Of a stretch of DNA of 64,000 nucleotides, positions 49,507 to 59,547 are shown piece by piece. The DNA comes from Flavobacterium aquidurense (GTDB taxonomy: Bacteria; Bacteroidota; Bacteroidia; Flavobacteriales; Flavobacteriaceae): NCBI RefSeq assembly GCF_001404985.1, contig NZ_JRLF01000009.1, positions 248,001-312,000 on the forward strand, written 5' to 3'. The first letter of the stretch is position 1. Each line of letters begins with the position of its first letter. Under the pieces are notes generated by a model. The model worked only from the letters and a program-made list of their open reading frames with translations, did not search any database and was not told the origin of the DNA. Both the position numbers and the translations under genes were made by a program.

Positions 49507-51915
49507 TTACCAGTTCACTTCTAGCTTTTCTCCTTTTTTCAAAATGATATTTTGCTTTTTATCCCCGTTAATTAAAATTGTTTTACCTCCATTTTTTGAA
49601 GAAACCGTGACTTTCTTTAGGATTTTATTCTCCCAATTCATTTCAATTTCAAATCCGCCACGGGCACAAATTCCTTTTACTGATCCTGTTTCCCAGACAT
49701 CTGGTAAAGCGGGTAATAATCTAATTTCGTTTTCATCAGATTGTACGAGCATTTCAGCAACGGCTGCGGCTCCACCAAAATTTCCGTCGATTTGAAAAGG
49801 CGGATGCGCATCGAATAAGTTTGGGTACGTTCCTCCTCCTCTTCTTGGTTTATCGGTTTTCTTTCCGTCAGGATCAACATATCTTAATAATTCACGAAAC
49901 ATTTTATAGGCACGATTTCCATCCCAAAGTCTTGCCCAAAGATTGATTCTCCAACCTTTTGACCAACCGGTCGTTTCATCGCCTTTTATTTCTAAAGTCT
50001 TTTTTGAGGCTTCGGCTAAATCAGGTGTTTTCTCCGGCGTAATATGATCGCCGGGAAAAAGTCCGAATAATTGTGACTGATGACGATGTTTAGGGTCTTC
50101 ATCATTCCAATCGAAATACCATTCCTGCAAATTTCCTTTTTTGCCAATTTGATACGGATGAAATTTAGACAGTGCGGCTTCTAGTTTTGTCCTGAAATCT
50201 GCATCGATATTTAAAACTTTTGATGCTTTTATCGTTTTCTCAAAACATTCTCTTATCATCGCTAAGTCTGCCGTTCCACCGTACATGGTGGCTCCAATGA
50301 ATCCATCAGGGGCAAGGTATTTATTTTCAGGTGAAGTTGATGGTGAAGTAATCAGATTTCCGTTTTTATCCGCAACCATCCATCCTAAAAAGAATTGAGA
50401 AGCTCCTTTCATGATTGGATAACCTTCGTTTTTCAGGTAATTTTTATCCTGCGTAAAAACATAATGTTCCCAAATATGTGTACTTAACCAGGCGCCTGAT
50501 AATGGCCAGCAAGCCCAGCTTGGATCTTCTTTTCCAAATTGCCCTACCGGATTGGTCATTGCCCAAATATCTGAATTATGCGCCGCAGCCCAACCCTGAT
50601 TTACGCCATAAAAAGTCTTTGCCGTAACTTTTCCGGTTACCGAGAGATTTTTTATAAAGCTTAAAAGAGGCAAATGCATCTCTGAAAGATTCGTGTTTTC
50701 TGCCAGCCAGTAATTTTCTTCGAGATTAATATTCATCGTATAATTACTACTCCATGGCGGATTTAGATGTGGATTCCAGATGCCTTGTAAATTTGCCGGA
50801 ACTCCCATTGTTCTCGAACTGCTTATTAGTAAATAACGCCCGTAATTGAAATAGAGAATTTCAAGGTTTTTATCTTCTTTGCCATCAGCATATCTTAATA
50901 AACGTTCATCTGTGGCTAAATCCGGTGCGGTTGTTTTTCCTAAATCTAAAGTTACTCTGTTGTAATATTTTTGATAATCATCAACATGGGCTTCTTTTAA
51001 TTTATCGAATGTTTTTGCGAATGATTTGTTTAGATTTTGTAATGCAATTGATACATCATCCAAACCTTCTATCGCAGGATTTTTGTTAAAACCATTAAAA
51101 CTTGTAGCAACAGAAACATAAATATAAGCTTCGGTGGCATCTTTTAATGTTAAAGCATCTCTTGAACTTGTAATTTTTCCGTCAGTTTTCTTGATTTGGA
51201 TTAAGGTTGTGAATCGTGTACCTCTTTCTTTTACTTCCTGATATTTTGGTAAAACGGTATATCCGGCATTTTCATGAATTGGAGCAGATCCTGTCATTAC
51301 CAGAATATTATTTCTTACTTCGACATTTGATTTTAGTAAACTCCTTAGATTAATATCAAAATTCAAAGCTTCTTTTACGCTGCTTGTCAATTTTATTACC
51401 ATGATTTGATCCGGTGCCGAAACGAAATACTCCCGGGTAAATTTTACGCCGTTCATTTCATAACTCACTTTTGATACTGCATTCGAAATATCGAGTTCCC
51501 GATAGTAATTAACCGCTTTTCCTTTCTCTGAATTATTGATTTCCAGTGTTCCTAAAGGTGCATATGATTCGGAGTTTTTACCTTCGAGTTTTTTGTTTAG
51601 TTCTTCGGCTAGTTTGTAGTTTTCATTTTTGAGCGCTTCACGAATCGCCGGAATGTTTTTGTATGCTTCGGGATTCATATTTGCATTTACGGGTTCGCCG
51701 GACCAAAGTGTTGCATCGTTCAAATAAATTTTATCTGAATTTGCTCCGCCAAAAACGGTTGCTCCCATTTTTCCGTTTCCTAAGACCAAACTTTCCTCAA
51801 AAAATTCTGCAGGTTGGTTGTACCATAAAACATGGCTGGATTGTGCCGTCATGTTTATATAACAGAATGTGAGAAGTAAGATGAAAAATGTTTTTTTTAT
51901 GATTTTTGGATTCAT
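49507..51915 (-). CDS. Glycoside hydrolase family 95 (alpha-L-fucosidase-type)
   Basis: 802 aa from the ATG at 51915, giving a signal peptide (KTFFILLLTFCYINMTAQ). The frame extends 20 codons upstream without support. GH95 features: LWYNQPAEFFEESLVLGNGKMGATVFGG and YLNDATLWSGEP at the N-terminal beta domain, then GIWNPHLNPPWSSNYTMNINLEENYW (with the paired Asn of the active site). ITSPSTSPENKYL and QIDGNFGGAAAVAEML (catalytic Asp region) follow. GH95 removes alpha-1,2-fucose (some members remove L-galactose), which caps xyloglucan side chains. It is the last gene of the minus-strand carbohydrate locus. Confidence 0.92.
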   Translation of the reverse strand: MNPKIIKKTFFILLLTFCYINMTAQSSHVLWYNQPAEFFEESLVLGNGKMGATVFGGANSDKIYLNDATLWSGEPVNANMNPEAYKNIPAIREALKNENYKLAEELNKKLEGKNSESYAPLGTLEINNSEKGKAVNYYRELDISNAVSKVSYEMNGVKFTREYFVSAPDQIMVIKLTSSVKEALNFDINLRSLLKSNVEVRNNILVMTGSAPIHENAGYTVLPKYQEVKERGTRFTTLIQIKKTDGKITSSRDALTLKDATEAYIYVSVATSFNGFNKNPAIEGLDDVSIALQNLNKSFAKTFDKLKEAHVDDYQKYYNRVTLDLGKTTAPDLATDERLLRYADGKEDKNLEILYFNYGRYLLISSSRTMGVPANLQGIWNPHLNPPWSSNYTMNINLEENYWLAENTNLSEMHLPLLSFIKNLSVTGKVTAKTFYGVNQGWAAAHNSDIWAMTNPVGQFGKEDPSWACWPLSGAWLSTHIWEHYVFTQDKNYLKNEGYPIMKGASQFFLGWMVADKNGNLITSPSTSPENKYLAPDGFIGATMYGGTADLAMIRECFEKTIKASKVLNIDADFRTKLEAALSKFHPYQIGKKGNLQEWYFDWNDEDPKHRHQSQLFGLFPGDHITPEKTPDLAEASKKTLEIKGDETTGWSKGWRINLWARLWDGNRAYKMFRELLRYVDPDGKKTDKPRRGGGTYPNLFDAHPPFQIDGNFGGAAAVAEMLVQSDENEIRLLPALPDVWETGSVKGICARGGFEIEMNWENKILKKVTVSSKNGGKTILINGDKKQNIILKKGEKLEVNW

Positions 51916-52014
51916 AGACTTATTGTTTTGGTCATGTTTTTCACATCTGGTATTTCTGCAATCTTGTACTACCAAATAATTGTTCCTAACGGAAAATTTT
52001 TTATCCTCCTTTGC

Positions 52015-52131
52015 GCGCGTGAGGGATAGGAGCTAGCTACCGAAGTAGCGCGGATAGCCCGACCGTATTTGCAAAAGGCGCACATAACCGATATGTTAGA
52101 TAGCGCCTTTTGCAAATACGGTCACGCCCTA
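52015..52131. repeat. Dispersed repeat with a perfect 19-bp stem
   Basis: gcgtgagggataggagc and cggatagcccg, then CCGTATTTGCAAAAGGCGC (52063-52081) and its exact complement (52103-52121), then acgccc. Related to the element at 26701-26790. It lies between two genes of the hydrolase locus and may shape mRNA ends. Confidence 0.8.
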
Positions 52132-52134
52132 ATA

Positions 52135-54084
52135 TTATTTACTCACTTTATAAATTTCGTTTGCTGTAATCATTTCCCAATTATCAGTTCTGAAAGGCGA
52201 TGCAGGAAACTTTTCTTTGTTGAAAAGATTGATTTCCGTATCGTCGTCTGCCCAGCCATAATGAACGGCCACTGGACTTTTTACGTTGTCACTTGAAACG
52301 ATGACTTTGTTATTCTTGATTATGGCTTTAGCAGAATAAAAAACTTTGTCGGCTCCGGCGATTTCAAATCCTCTTACGTTTTCGGAATTATCAGAAGCTG
52401 ATAATCCACTTCCAGTATTGTCGAAAGTAAGGATAATTTCGTTTCCTTTTATCTCTTGGGATTTAAAAATTGGTCCGCTATAAATTTGTTTTTTACCGTA
52501 AACATTGTTCAAAGCAATTGCCGCCAAACGCAAACCTACATCTTGTTTGTTTTTTGGGTGAATATCTTTTGCATTTCCAATATCAGTGGTTACGACCATT
52601 CCGGTGTTGGGTAATTTTAAGGTTTCAAGTTGTGCTTCGCGAAGTTCTGCCCAACGACTTCCAACTTTGCTATTTCCTTTGAATTCATCAAAAGTGGATA
52701 ATTGAACAAAATAAAAAGGAAAATCATCTTGCCTGAATTTTGTTCGCCAGTCTGTAATCATTAACGGGAACGCTTTTTTGTACTGTTTTGCTCTCCAGAC
52801 ATTGGCTTCGCCCTGATACCATAAAACGCCTTGAAATGCATACGGAACTAACGGATTTACCATTGCATTGTATAATAACGATGGGTAACTGTTTGGTGAA
52901 ACAGCAATTTTTACCTGAACGACATTAAATTTCCAAAGTCCTTCGAGTGCTATATTATTGTCTTTAAACTGAAGTTTTAAATCAGCTGGATCACCATAGA
53001 TTCCGCCACCGCCGGAATAATCTGCAATACGGACCGCGATTACGTTTTTGCCTTCTTTAAGAATTCCTGATGGAATTTTATAAACACGAAGTGCTTCCCA
53101 AATATTATTGGTTCCTACCTGAACACCATTTATATAAGTAATGTCTTCATCGTCTACTTTAGACAAATGCAAAACGGCTTCGGTTCTGGCTTGTTCCGCA
53201 GATAATGTAATTGTTTTACGCATCCAGACAACACCATCAATATTACCTATTTGTTGGTTTTCCCATAAGGAAGGAACTTTTATTTCCGGCCAGTTTTTAT
53301 CTTCGAAATTAAATGCTGCAAACTTATTTTCGTTTTCCATAGAAACATCAAAACCCTGAATTTTCTTTATGTTGTCTAAAACCGACTTTTTATAAACTTC
53401 AAAAACGGCATCCATATCAACTTGAGGAACATCAGCAATCATAGCTTTGAATTCATTGCTTTTTTCGAAAGCTTCGCGGCTTGTCCAGGTTTCAACATTG
53501 GTTCCGCCCCAGGAAGTATTTATGATTCCGATTGGGATTTTTAGTTCCGCATATAATTTCTTGGCAAAAAAGAAACCTGCAGCAGTAAAATCACGAATAT
53601 TCTCTTTGTTGGCAACCAACCATTTTCCTTCTTTCAAATCTTCTTTTGGAGTTCCGCTTAAATCCTGAGCGACTCCAAAATGACGAATCATTGGATAATC
53701 AGCATCGGCCATTTCTTTTTCAGCATTCAGTGTTTTGTACATCTGAAATTCCATATTTGATTGTCCGCTGCAAATCCATACTTCTCCAACCAAAACATCT
53801 TTAATAATGATTTTGTTTTTTCCTGTAATGGACAATTCAAAAGGACCTCCTGCCTTTTCAGCAGCAAGTTTTATCATCCATTTTCCGTTTTTATCGGCTT
53901 GAATGGTTTTGCTTTGTTTATTAAAATGAACTTCGATTTTTTCATTTGCTTCTGCCCAACCCCAAACCGGAATTTCTTTGTTGCGCTGCAAAACCATTCC
54001 GTCAGAAAATACTAAAGGCATTCTTACATTAGCATTTGTAATTGCACTCAATATCAGCAAAATAAATATTGCATATTTTTTCAT
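52135..54084 (-). CDS. Sialate O-acetylesterase-type SGNH carbohydrate esterase
   Basis: 649 aa with a short signal peptide. After a beta domain (MPLVFSDGMVLQRNKEIPVWGWA) comes the SGNH core: EVWICSGQSNMEFQM (Ser107), INTSWGGTNVETW and PFAFQG-like PYAFQGVLWYQGEANV. An inserted galactose-binding-like domain (about 250-400) interrupts it, as in many Bacteroidota members. The family removes acetyl groups from sugars. In this locus acetylated galactosyl residues of xyloglucan are a likely target, rather than sialic acid. Confidence 0.88.
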   Translation of the reverse strand: MKKYAIFILLILSAITNANVRMPLVFSDGMVLQRNKEIPVWGWAEANEKIEVHFNKQSKTIQADKNGKWMIKLAAEKAGGPFELSITGKNKIIIKDVLVGEVWICSGQSNMEFQMYKTLNAEKEMADADYPMIRHFGVAQDLSGTPKEDLKEGKWLVANKENIRDFTAAGFFFAKKLYAELKIPIGIINTSWGGTNVETWTSREAFEKSNEFKAMIADVPQVDMDAVFEVYKKSVLDNIKKIQGFDVSMENENKFAAFNFEDKNWPEIKVPSLWENQQIGNIDGVVWMRKTITLSAEQARTEAVLHLSKVDDEDITYINGVQVGTNNIWEALRVYKIPSGILKEGKNVIAVRIADYSGGGGIYGDPADLKLQFKDNNIALEGLWKFNVVQVKIAVSPNSYPSLLYNAMVNPLVPYAFQGVLWYQGEANVWRAKQYKKAFPLMITDWRTKFRQDDFPFYFVQLSTFDEFKGNSKVGSRWAELREAQLETLKLPNTGMVVTTDIGNAKDIHPKNKQDVGLRLAAIALNNVYGKKQIYSGPIFKSQEIKGNEIILTFDNTGSGLSASDNSENVRGFEIAGADKVFYSAKAIIKNNKVIVSSDNVKSPVAVHYGWADDDTEINLFNKEKFPASPFRTDNWEMITANEIYKVSK

Positions 54085-54108
54085 TATTCTATTGTTTAAA
54101 TTAAAACG

Positions 54109-54179
54109 ACATAAGTGATATAAGAAAATATAAATTCAGAATAAAACTAAACTTAAAATATCTTATATCACTTATATGT
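54109..54179. repeat. ataagtgatataaga inverted repeat
   Basis: ATAAGTGATATAAGA (54111-54125) and its exact complement (54161-54175) frame a 35-base AT-rich loop between the GH5 and esterase genes. Confidence 0.65.
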
Positions 54180-54194
54180 TTTTTAAAAGTTTTT

Positions 54195-55451
54195 TTACTG
54201 TAATCCCTCTTTCATTGCATTTAATGCCTGTGTATCAAAAACAGCATTATTGGTCCTGTTGATAATTCCAAAACCGTTATTACCCAGATTTCCTTCATCC
54301 CAATAAAATGGTAATAATCCATTTGCTTTCGCTGTTTTTACCACGGTCTTTAAATAGTAAGCTCTTGAATTTAAATGCAAAGTCAATGAACTGCCTGTTA
54401 AAGTAGTGCGACGAATTGCGCCAAACTCGCCTAATAAAACCGGAATTCCTTTATCGACAAATTGGGTTTTCATTAATTTGAAGTTTTTAGTTAGATCAGC
54501 TTCTTCTCCATAACTTGCATTTCTATCCAGTTCTGTTGTTGAATGAAATCCTGCTCCCCAATAATAGAACATTTTACCCCAGGATTCATCTTTAGTTAAT
54601 CCTCCAAAATTCCACGGTGCATAATAATGAACTTCAACCATTAATCGGCTTGCCGTTTTATCTGTTGGCAAAGTCGTCATTAATTTATTTGTTTTTTCAA
54701 TATCTGTTGTTGGCCCCTGAATTACAAGAGTTCTGTATGCATTTTTTCCTCCGGTTGAACGAACTGCATCGATAAATGTTTGGTGATAAGAAGTTAATAC
54801 TGCCATTTGTGCGGCATCTTCGACTGCTGGTTCATTGGCACTTGCAAAAAGCAAATGCTCATCGAAACCTCTTAAATGTGTGGCTATTTGTTCCCAAAAA
54901 GCTTTTTGTTTGGCGTTATTTTCTACTTTTTTGGCTTCGGTAATATTATTTTCTAACCAGCCACCGTCCCAGTGAATGTTAACGACTACATACATATTAT
55001 TGTCAACACAATATTGCACGACCTCTTTTACCCTGTTCAGCCAGTCTGTTTTTAATTTGGCTGTAGTCGAATTTTCTAAGTATTGGTTCCAGGAACACGG
55101 AATTCTGATCGCATTGAATCCATTGGCTTTAACCGCATCTATTAATGCTTTTGTCACTTTTGGATTTCCCCACGCCGTTTCTCCGCCTGTTGCTTCTAAT
55201 GTATTCCCAATATTCCAGCCCAGTTTTATTTTTGCTGCCAATTGTACTGCATTACTGGACATTCCGGTTGCATCGGCTGCAATTGGATTGGTATTGTAAC
55301 TTGGATATAAACCTGCAGCAGCAACTTTTTCGATTCCTGCTTCGGCTTTTACTTGTGCTTCAGCTTCTTTATCAGAACTGCATGCCAAAATGCTTAAAAA
55401 AGACAAAGATAAGATGGCACTAAACAAATAACTTTTTACATTTTTTTTCAT
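54195..55451 (-). CDS. GH5 endoglucanase/xyloglucanase, surface-type lipoprotein
   Basis: 418 aa. The signal peptide ends in a lipobox, LACSSDKEAE (Cys24), and the acidic residues after the Cys fit the Bacteroidota surface-export signal. The GH5 barrel shows LGWNIGNTLEATGGETAWGNP, the acid/base Glu207 in FASANEPAVED, HYYAPWNFGG, and the nucleophile Glu342 in VLLGEFGA. The N-terminal motifs resemble subfamily 4, which contains the xyloglucanases of gut and soil Bacteroidota. It is the likely backbone-cutting enzyme at the cell surface. Confidence 0.9.
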   Translation of the reverse strand: MKKNVKSYLFSAILSLSFLSILACSSDKEAEAQVKAEAGIEKVAAAGLYPSYNTNPIAADATGMSSNAVQLAAKIKLGWNIGNTLEATGGETAWGNPKVTKALIDAVKANGFNAIRIPCSWNQYLENSTTAKLKTDWLNRVKEVVQYCVDNNMYVVVNIHWDGGWLENNITEAKKVENNAKQKAFWEQIATHLRGFDEHLLFASANEPAVEDAAQMAVLTSYHQTFIDAVRSTGGKNAYRTLVIQGPTTDIEKTNKLMTTLPTDKTASRLMVEVHYYAPWNFGGLTKDESWGKMFYYWGAGFHSTTELDRNASYGEEADLTKNFKLMKTQFVDKGIPVLLGEFGAIRRTTLTGSSLTLHLNSRAYYLKTVVKTAKANGLLPFYWDEGNLGNNGFGIINRTNNAVFDTQALNAMKEGLQ

Positions 55452-55573
55452 TTTTTTGATTTTTACTATTAATTGTGTGATTCTCTTTCTAACTTAAACA
55501 ACACTAAATGTATTTGAAAAAATAGTTAATCTAAACTATTAAAGCCCCACACAATTAATGTAAAAACTATTTA

Positions 55574-57811
55574 TTACTTTATCGTTACGACAACTTCTTT
55601 CTTGATATCTCTTGAAGAGTTTCCTAATTTTAAAGTATATTTTCCTGGCTCTACAGTCCATTTTTTATTGGCTACATCGTAATAAGACAATTCTTTTACC
55701 GGAACTTTTATGGTTACTGTATTAGAACTTCCTGATTTTACCAATATTTTCTGGAACCCTTTTAATTCCTGTGCAGCACGTGTAATTTTAGAATCTGATT
55801 TAGAAGTATATAACTGAACCACTTCTTTACCATCTACTTTTCCTGTGTTTTTTACCTCTACAGAAACTGTAATTGTTTCGTTTTGTGCGTATGATGCTTT
55901 GTCTGTTTTTGCATTATCGAAAGCAAAAGTGGTGTACGATAATCCGTATCCAAAAGGATATAATGGTGTAATATTTTTGGTATCAAACCAACGGTAGCCT
56001 ACCAAAATTCCTTCGCCATAGTTTACTGTTTTTCCTCCAGGGAAACTGTTTGTTGCATGTGCAGGAGAATCCATAATTTGCTTAGGCATTGTCCATGGTA
56101 ATTTTCCTGACGGATTTACTTTTCCTAACAGTACATCTGCCAAAGCGTTTCCACCTTCTGAACCATTAAACCATGTCCATACTAAAGCCGAAGTTTTTTT
56201 GCTGATCGCATCGATATCAAAAGGTGCCCCTGCAACCATAACGACAATAGTTCTTGGATTAACAGCCAATACTTTCTGAATTAATTCTTCTTGTCCAAAT
56301 GGTAATTTTAAATTTCTACGGTCAGATGCTTCTGTTTCGTAATCACGGTTTGAACCTGCGAAAATAATTGCAACATCAGATTTTTTAGCCGTTTCAATTG
56401 CTTCCTGCAATTTAGCCGGATCTAGCTGATCGATTGTTACAGGACCATTTGAGGTAATGTTTCCTAAATTTCCTTTGTTTTTCTCATCGTAACGCTCTAA
56501 ATATCCTTCGGCATAATTAATTTTAATCGATGATGGCAATCTGTTTTTTAAACCTTCAAGTGGTGTAACTTCTCTTTTGGTTTTTACTCCCGCTCCAAAT
56601 CCCCCAAGGGCATTTTTCTTTGTAGCATTGTTTCCAATTACGGCAACAGATTTAACTCCGTCTAATTTTAATGGCAATGCATTATTATCGTTTTTCAATA
56701 AAACCACTGCTTCTGCAGCAATTTTATAAGCGTCCTGATAATGTGCTTCAGTTGCAATGCTTCCTTTTACACGGTCTTTTCCGCCCATTGCTTTTACCTG
56801 AAATAAGGTACGAAGGATTCTTTTTACGTGTTTATCTAATTCTGCTTCTGAAATTTCTTTGTTTTTAGCAGCAGCGATTAATTTATCGGCAAGGAAAAAT
56901 TCATTGAAAGGTTTTGGTGTTCCCATTTCAATATCTAGTCCGCTGTTTAGGGATTTTACTGTTGAGTGAACCGCAGCCCAATCTGAAACTACCACACCTT
57001 TAAATCCCCATTCGTCACGAAGGATTTTGTTTAGCATGTAATCGTTCTCACATAAATATTCTCCTCTAAATTTATTGTAAGCACCCATTACACTATAAGC
57101 ATGCGCTTCTTTTATTGAAGCCTCAAATGCCGGTAAATAAATTTCACGAAGTGTACGTTCATCGATTTGTACATCTACAAAATCACGATTTGTTTCCTGA
57201 TTATTTGCTGCATAATGCTTTACACAAGCCATAACATCGTTATCCTGTAAACCAACAATTAACGGCACTGCAATTTTTTTGTTCAAAAACGGATCTTCAG
57301 ACATATATTCATATGTTCTTCCTCCAAGTGGCGTTCTAACAATGTTTATGGCTGGTGAAAGCAACATATCTTTATCGCGTGCGCGCATTTCCTGCCCAAG
57401 GCTATTCCCAAAGGTATACGCCATTTCTGCATTCCAAGTTGCGGCTAATCCTCCACCGGCTGGGTAATAAGTCGCAAAATCATCTTTTAATCCTGCCGGA
57501 GCCCAGTTGTCACGCGAAATTTCTTCACGAACTCCCAATGGTCCGTCAGCCATTTTTAATTCCGGAATTCCTAAACGTTTTACACCACCAGAAGTAAACA
57601 TACTGTTACCGTGCAGCATTCCGATTTTTTCTTCCAATGTCATTTGAGAAACCAATTTGTCGATTTCTGCGTCAAATTCTGATCCTATTTCTTTTCCTTT
57701 ATATTCTTCTGTCTGCGCCGAATCAGAACTTGTGCTTTTTGCATCATTTTTACAAGAAGCAAATGCCAGGAATGCAAATGCAGCTGATAGGCATATAATT
57801 TTGTTTTTCAT
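55574..57811 (-). CDS. GH3 beta-glucosidase, lipoprotein
   Basis: 745 aa. The signal peptide has lipobox FASCKN (Cys20). GH3 domains in order: TIM barrel with MADGPLGVR, SPAINIVRTPLGGRTYEYMSEDP, KHYAANNQETNR and the nucleophile Asp277 in VVVSDWAAVH; alpha/beta sandwich (VAVIGNNATKKNALGGFGAG, IFAGSNRDYETEASDRRNLKLP); and a C-terminal FnIII-like domain (KNTGKVDGKEVVQLYT). It would release glucose from xyloglucan oligosaccharides after xylose removal. The export tag is less acidic than in the GH5 protein, so periplasmic location is more likely. Confidence 0.93.
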   Translation of the reverse strand: MKNKIICLSAAFAFLAFASCKNDAKSTSSDSAQTEEYKGKEIGSEFDAEIDKLVSQMTLEEKIGMLHGNSMFTSGGVKRLGIPELKMADGPLGVREEISRDNWAPAGLKDDFATYYPAGGGLAATWNAEMAYTFGNSLGQEMRARDKDMLLSPAINIVRTPLGGRTYEYMSEDPFLNKKIAVPLIVGLQDNDVMACVKHYAANNQETNRDFVDVQIDERTLREIYLPAFEASIKEAHAYSVMGAYNKFRGEYLCENDYMLNKILRDEWGFKGVVVSDWAAVHSTVKSLNSGLDIEMGTPKPFNEFFLADKLIAAAKNKEISEAELDKHVKRILRTLFQVKAMGGKDRVKGSIATEAHYQDAYKIAAEAVVLLKNDNNALPLKLDGVKSVAVIGNNATKKNALGGFGAGVKTKREVTPLEGLKNRLPSSIKINYAEGYLERYDEKNKGNLGNITSNGPVTIDQLDPAKLQEAIETAKKSDVAIIFAGSNRDYETEASDRRNLKLPFGQEELIQKVLAVNPRTIVVMVAGAPFDIDAISKKTSALVWTWFNGSEGGNALADVLLGKVNPSGKLPWTMPKQIMDSPAHATNSFPGGKTVNYGEGILVGYRWFDTKNITPLYPFGYGLSYTTFAFDNAKTDKASYAQNETITVSVEVKNTGKVDGKEVVQLYTSKSDSKITRAAQELKGFQKILVKSGSSNTVTIKVPVKELSYYDVANKKWTVEPGKYTLKLGNSSRDIKKEVVVTIK

Positions 57812-57857
57812 GCTTAATAAATTTATTTTAGTTTTTGGAATTCGTTAGCCTTAGAAA

Positions 57858-59447
57858 CTACTGCTTTACAAAATTGAATAAAACCACGTCGTTTTCATTG
57901 ATTTTATACGCTGTACTATAAGTCCCTTTTGCATTAATGGTTACTTTTTCTGTTGCGATCAAGGCACCATTATTTTTTTCTTTTATGCTTTTTACTTGTT
58001 CACGTGTTAATTGACCTGGTTTTCCCATGGCCAAATAATCGGCGTAAGCATCATTTACTTTATAACCTACTTTATATATTTCTAAAGTATAGTTGCCTTT
58101 TTGCAATCCGTCAACTTCGATTTTTACACTTCCTTTTGGTTTAGATGGTAAATCTTTAATATAATACGTCTGATTATTCATGGAATCTCCCGGATGTGTG
58201 TTTGTGAAATCCCAAAACAATAATTGCACATCACCTTTTGCATTTTTAGTCACCCATGAAGAGGTATCTTTATTTTGAAGTTCTGTTTCTCCCAATTTAT
58301 TTAGAAATGAATACGAGAAATAAGCCGGTTTTTTGATTCCCTGAGTATTCAATAATCCAAAACCTCCGTGAAACGGTGTAAACCTTGGACCTGCTTCTTC
58401 AAAAATATCTGTAAAAACCCAATATGACATGGAGTTTGCGGCATTACCAACTTGTTTTAATTTTTGAAGAATATAAGCTGCTGAATGATAACTGTCATGA
58501 ACAGGATCTGCGGGAGTATAAGAAGAACTCCATTCTGTGTAATGCAATTCAAGATTTGGCTTAGCCGAATTTGAAATTTGTTTACGGGAATTTATTACAT
58601 CTCCACTCACACTCGATTCTTCTTTATTCAGAACAGTTCCCGTAGTTCCAAATTCATCCAAAAATCCTTGTTTTACTCCGTAAGTATGTGTCGAAATAAA
58701 ATCTAACGGAACATTATTTTTAGCACAAAAATCAATTGTTTCCGGAACCCAGGCCGCTCCTGCTGTTGCCGGACCTCCTACTTTATAAGCAGGATTTACA
58801 GTTTTTATGCCACGTGCTGCATATTCATATAATTTAAAATATTCTGCCTGTGTTCCTGTCCAGAAACCCGGAGATAAATTGGGTTCGTTCCAAACTTCAA
58901 AATACCAGGTTTTTACTTCTTCGACACCATAACGTTCCGTGAAATGCTGAGTAAGGTTGCGAATTAAATCTTCCCATTTTTTATAATCTTTTGGAGGTGT
59001 TACGTTTCCTTTCCACCAAAAAATGGTTTGATTTCCGCTTGCCAATGCTGATGGCATAAAACCCAATTCTACAAAAGGTTTCATCTTAATACTCAGAATA
59101 AAATCATACAAAGCATCAATATATTGGTAATTATATTCGGGATTCCCTTTTGAATCTTCGCGATAAACAGCCATATCATCAGACAATAAACCGTGCATAC
59201 GAATGTATTTAAAATCGCATTCTTTTTTGGTCATTGCCAATTGCTGCTGCCAATCGGCACGCAAACCTTCATTTGCTCTTCCGGCACCAATACATTCCTT
59301 GAACATGGTGTTTAATGCACCTGCCGTTTTATTGTAATCTACTTTTATGATTCTGTTTTCAGATTTTACCGCACCCGAATTTTGTCCAAACAAATTAATA
59401 TTGATTAGATTAATAAAAATCAGAGATGTTATTATTAGTTTTTTCAT
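57858..59447 (-). CDS. GH39-type glycosidase (beta-xylosidase-like)
   Basis: 529 aa with a signal peptide ending LFGQ. The GH39 barrel shows YIRMHGLLSDDMAVYRED, the acid/base Glu188 in VWNEPNLSPGFW, STHTYGV and the nucleophile Glu305 in LHYTEWSSSY. A C-terminal beta domain follows (about 395-529). GH39 enzymes are mostly beta-xylosidases, with some alpha-L-iduronidases and other activities. Its target in a xyloglucan-type locus is not obvious, since xylose there is alpha-linked. Confidence 0.85.
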   Translation of the reverse strand: MKKLIITSLIFINLININLFGQNSGAVKSENRIIKVDYNKTAGALNTMFKECIGAGRANEGLRADWQQQLAMTKKECDFKYIRMHGLLSDDMAVYREDSKGNPEYNYQYIDALYDFILSIKMKPFVELGFMPSALASGNQTIFWWKGNVTPPKDYKKWEDLIRNLTQHFTERYGVEEVKTWYFEVWNEPNLSPGFWTGTQAEYFKLYEYAARGIKTVNPAYKVGGPATAGAAWVPETIDFCAKNNVPLDFISTHTYGVKQGFLDEFGTTGTVLNKEESSVSGDVINSRKQISNSAKPNLELHYTEWSSSYTPADPVHDSYHSAAYILQKLKQVGNAANSMSYWVFTDIFEEAGPRFTPFHGGFGLLNTQGIKKPAYFSYSFLNKLGETELQNKDTSSWVTKNAKGDVQLLFWDFTNTHPGDSMNNQTYYIKDLPSKPKGSVKIEVDGLQKGNYTLEIYKVGYKVNDAYADYLAMGKPGQLTREQVKSIKEKNNGALIATEKVTINAKGTYSTAYKINENDVVLFNFVKQ

Positions 59448-59480
59448 TTAAATACTATTTGTTTTGAACAACTTTGAATT

Positions 59481-59540
59481 AGACGCACTGCTGTGCGTCT
59501 CTACGATTCTGCATGTGGGTAAAACCTGTTGGGTTGACAA
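59481..59540. repeat. Dispersed palindromic repeat, copy B
   Basis: AGACGCAC-TGCT-GTGCGTCT (59481-59500), then ctacgat and, further on, aaaacctgttgggttgac. Matches the element at 421-522 nearly 59 kb away. Confidence 0.75.
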
Positions 59541-59547
59541 TCTATAT

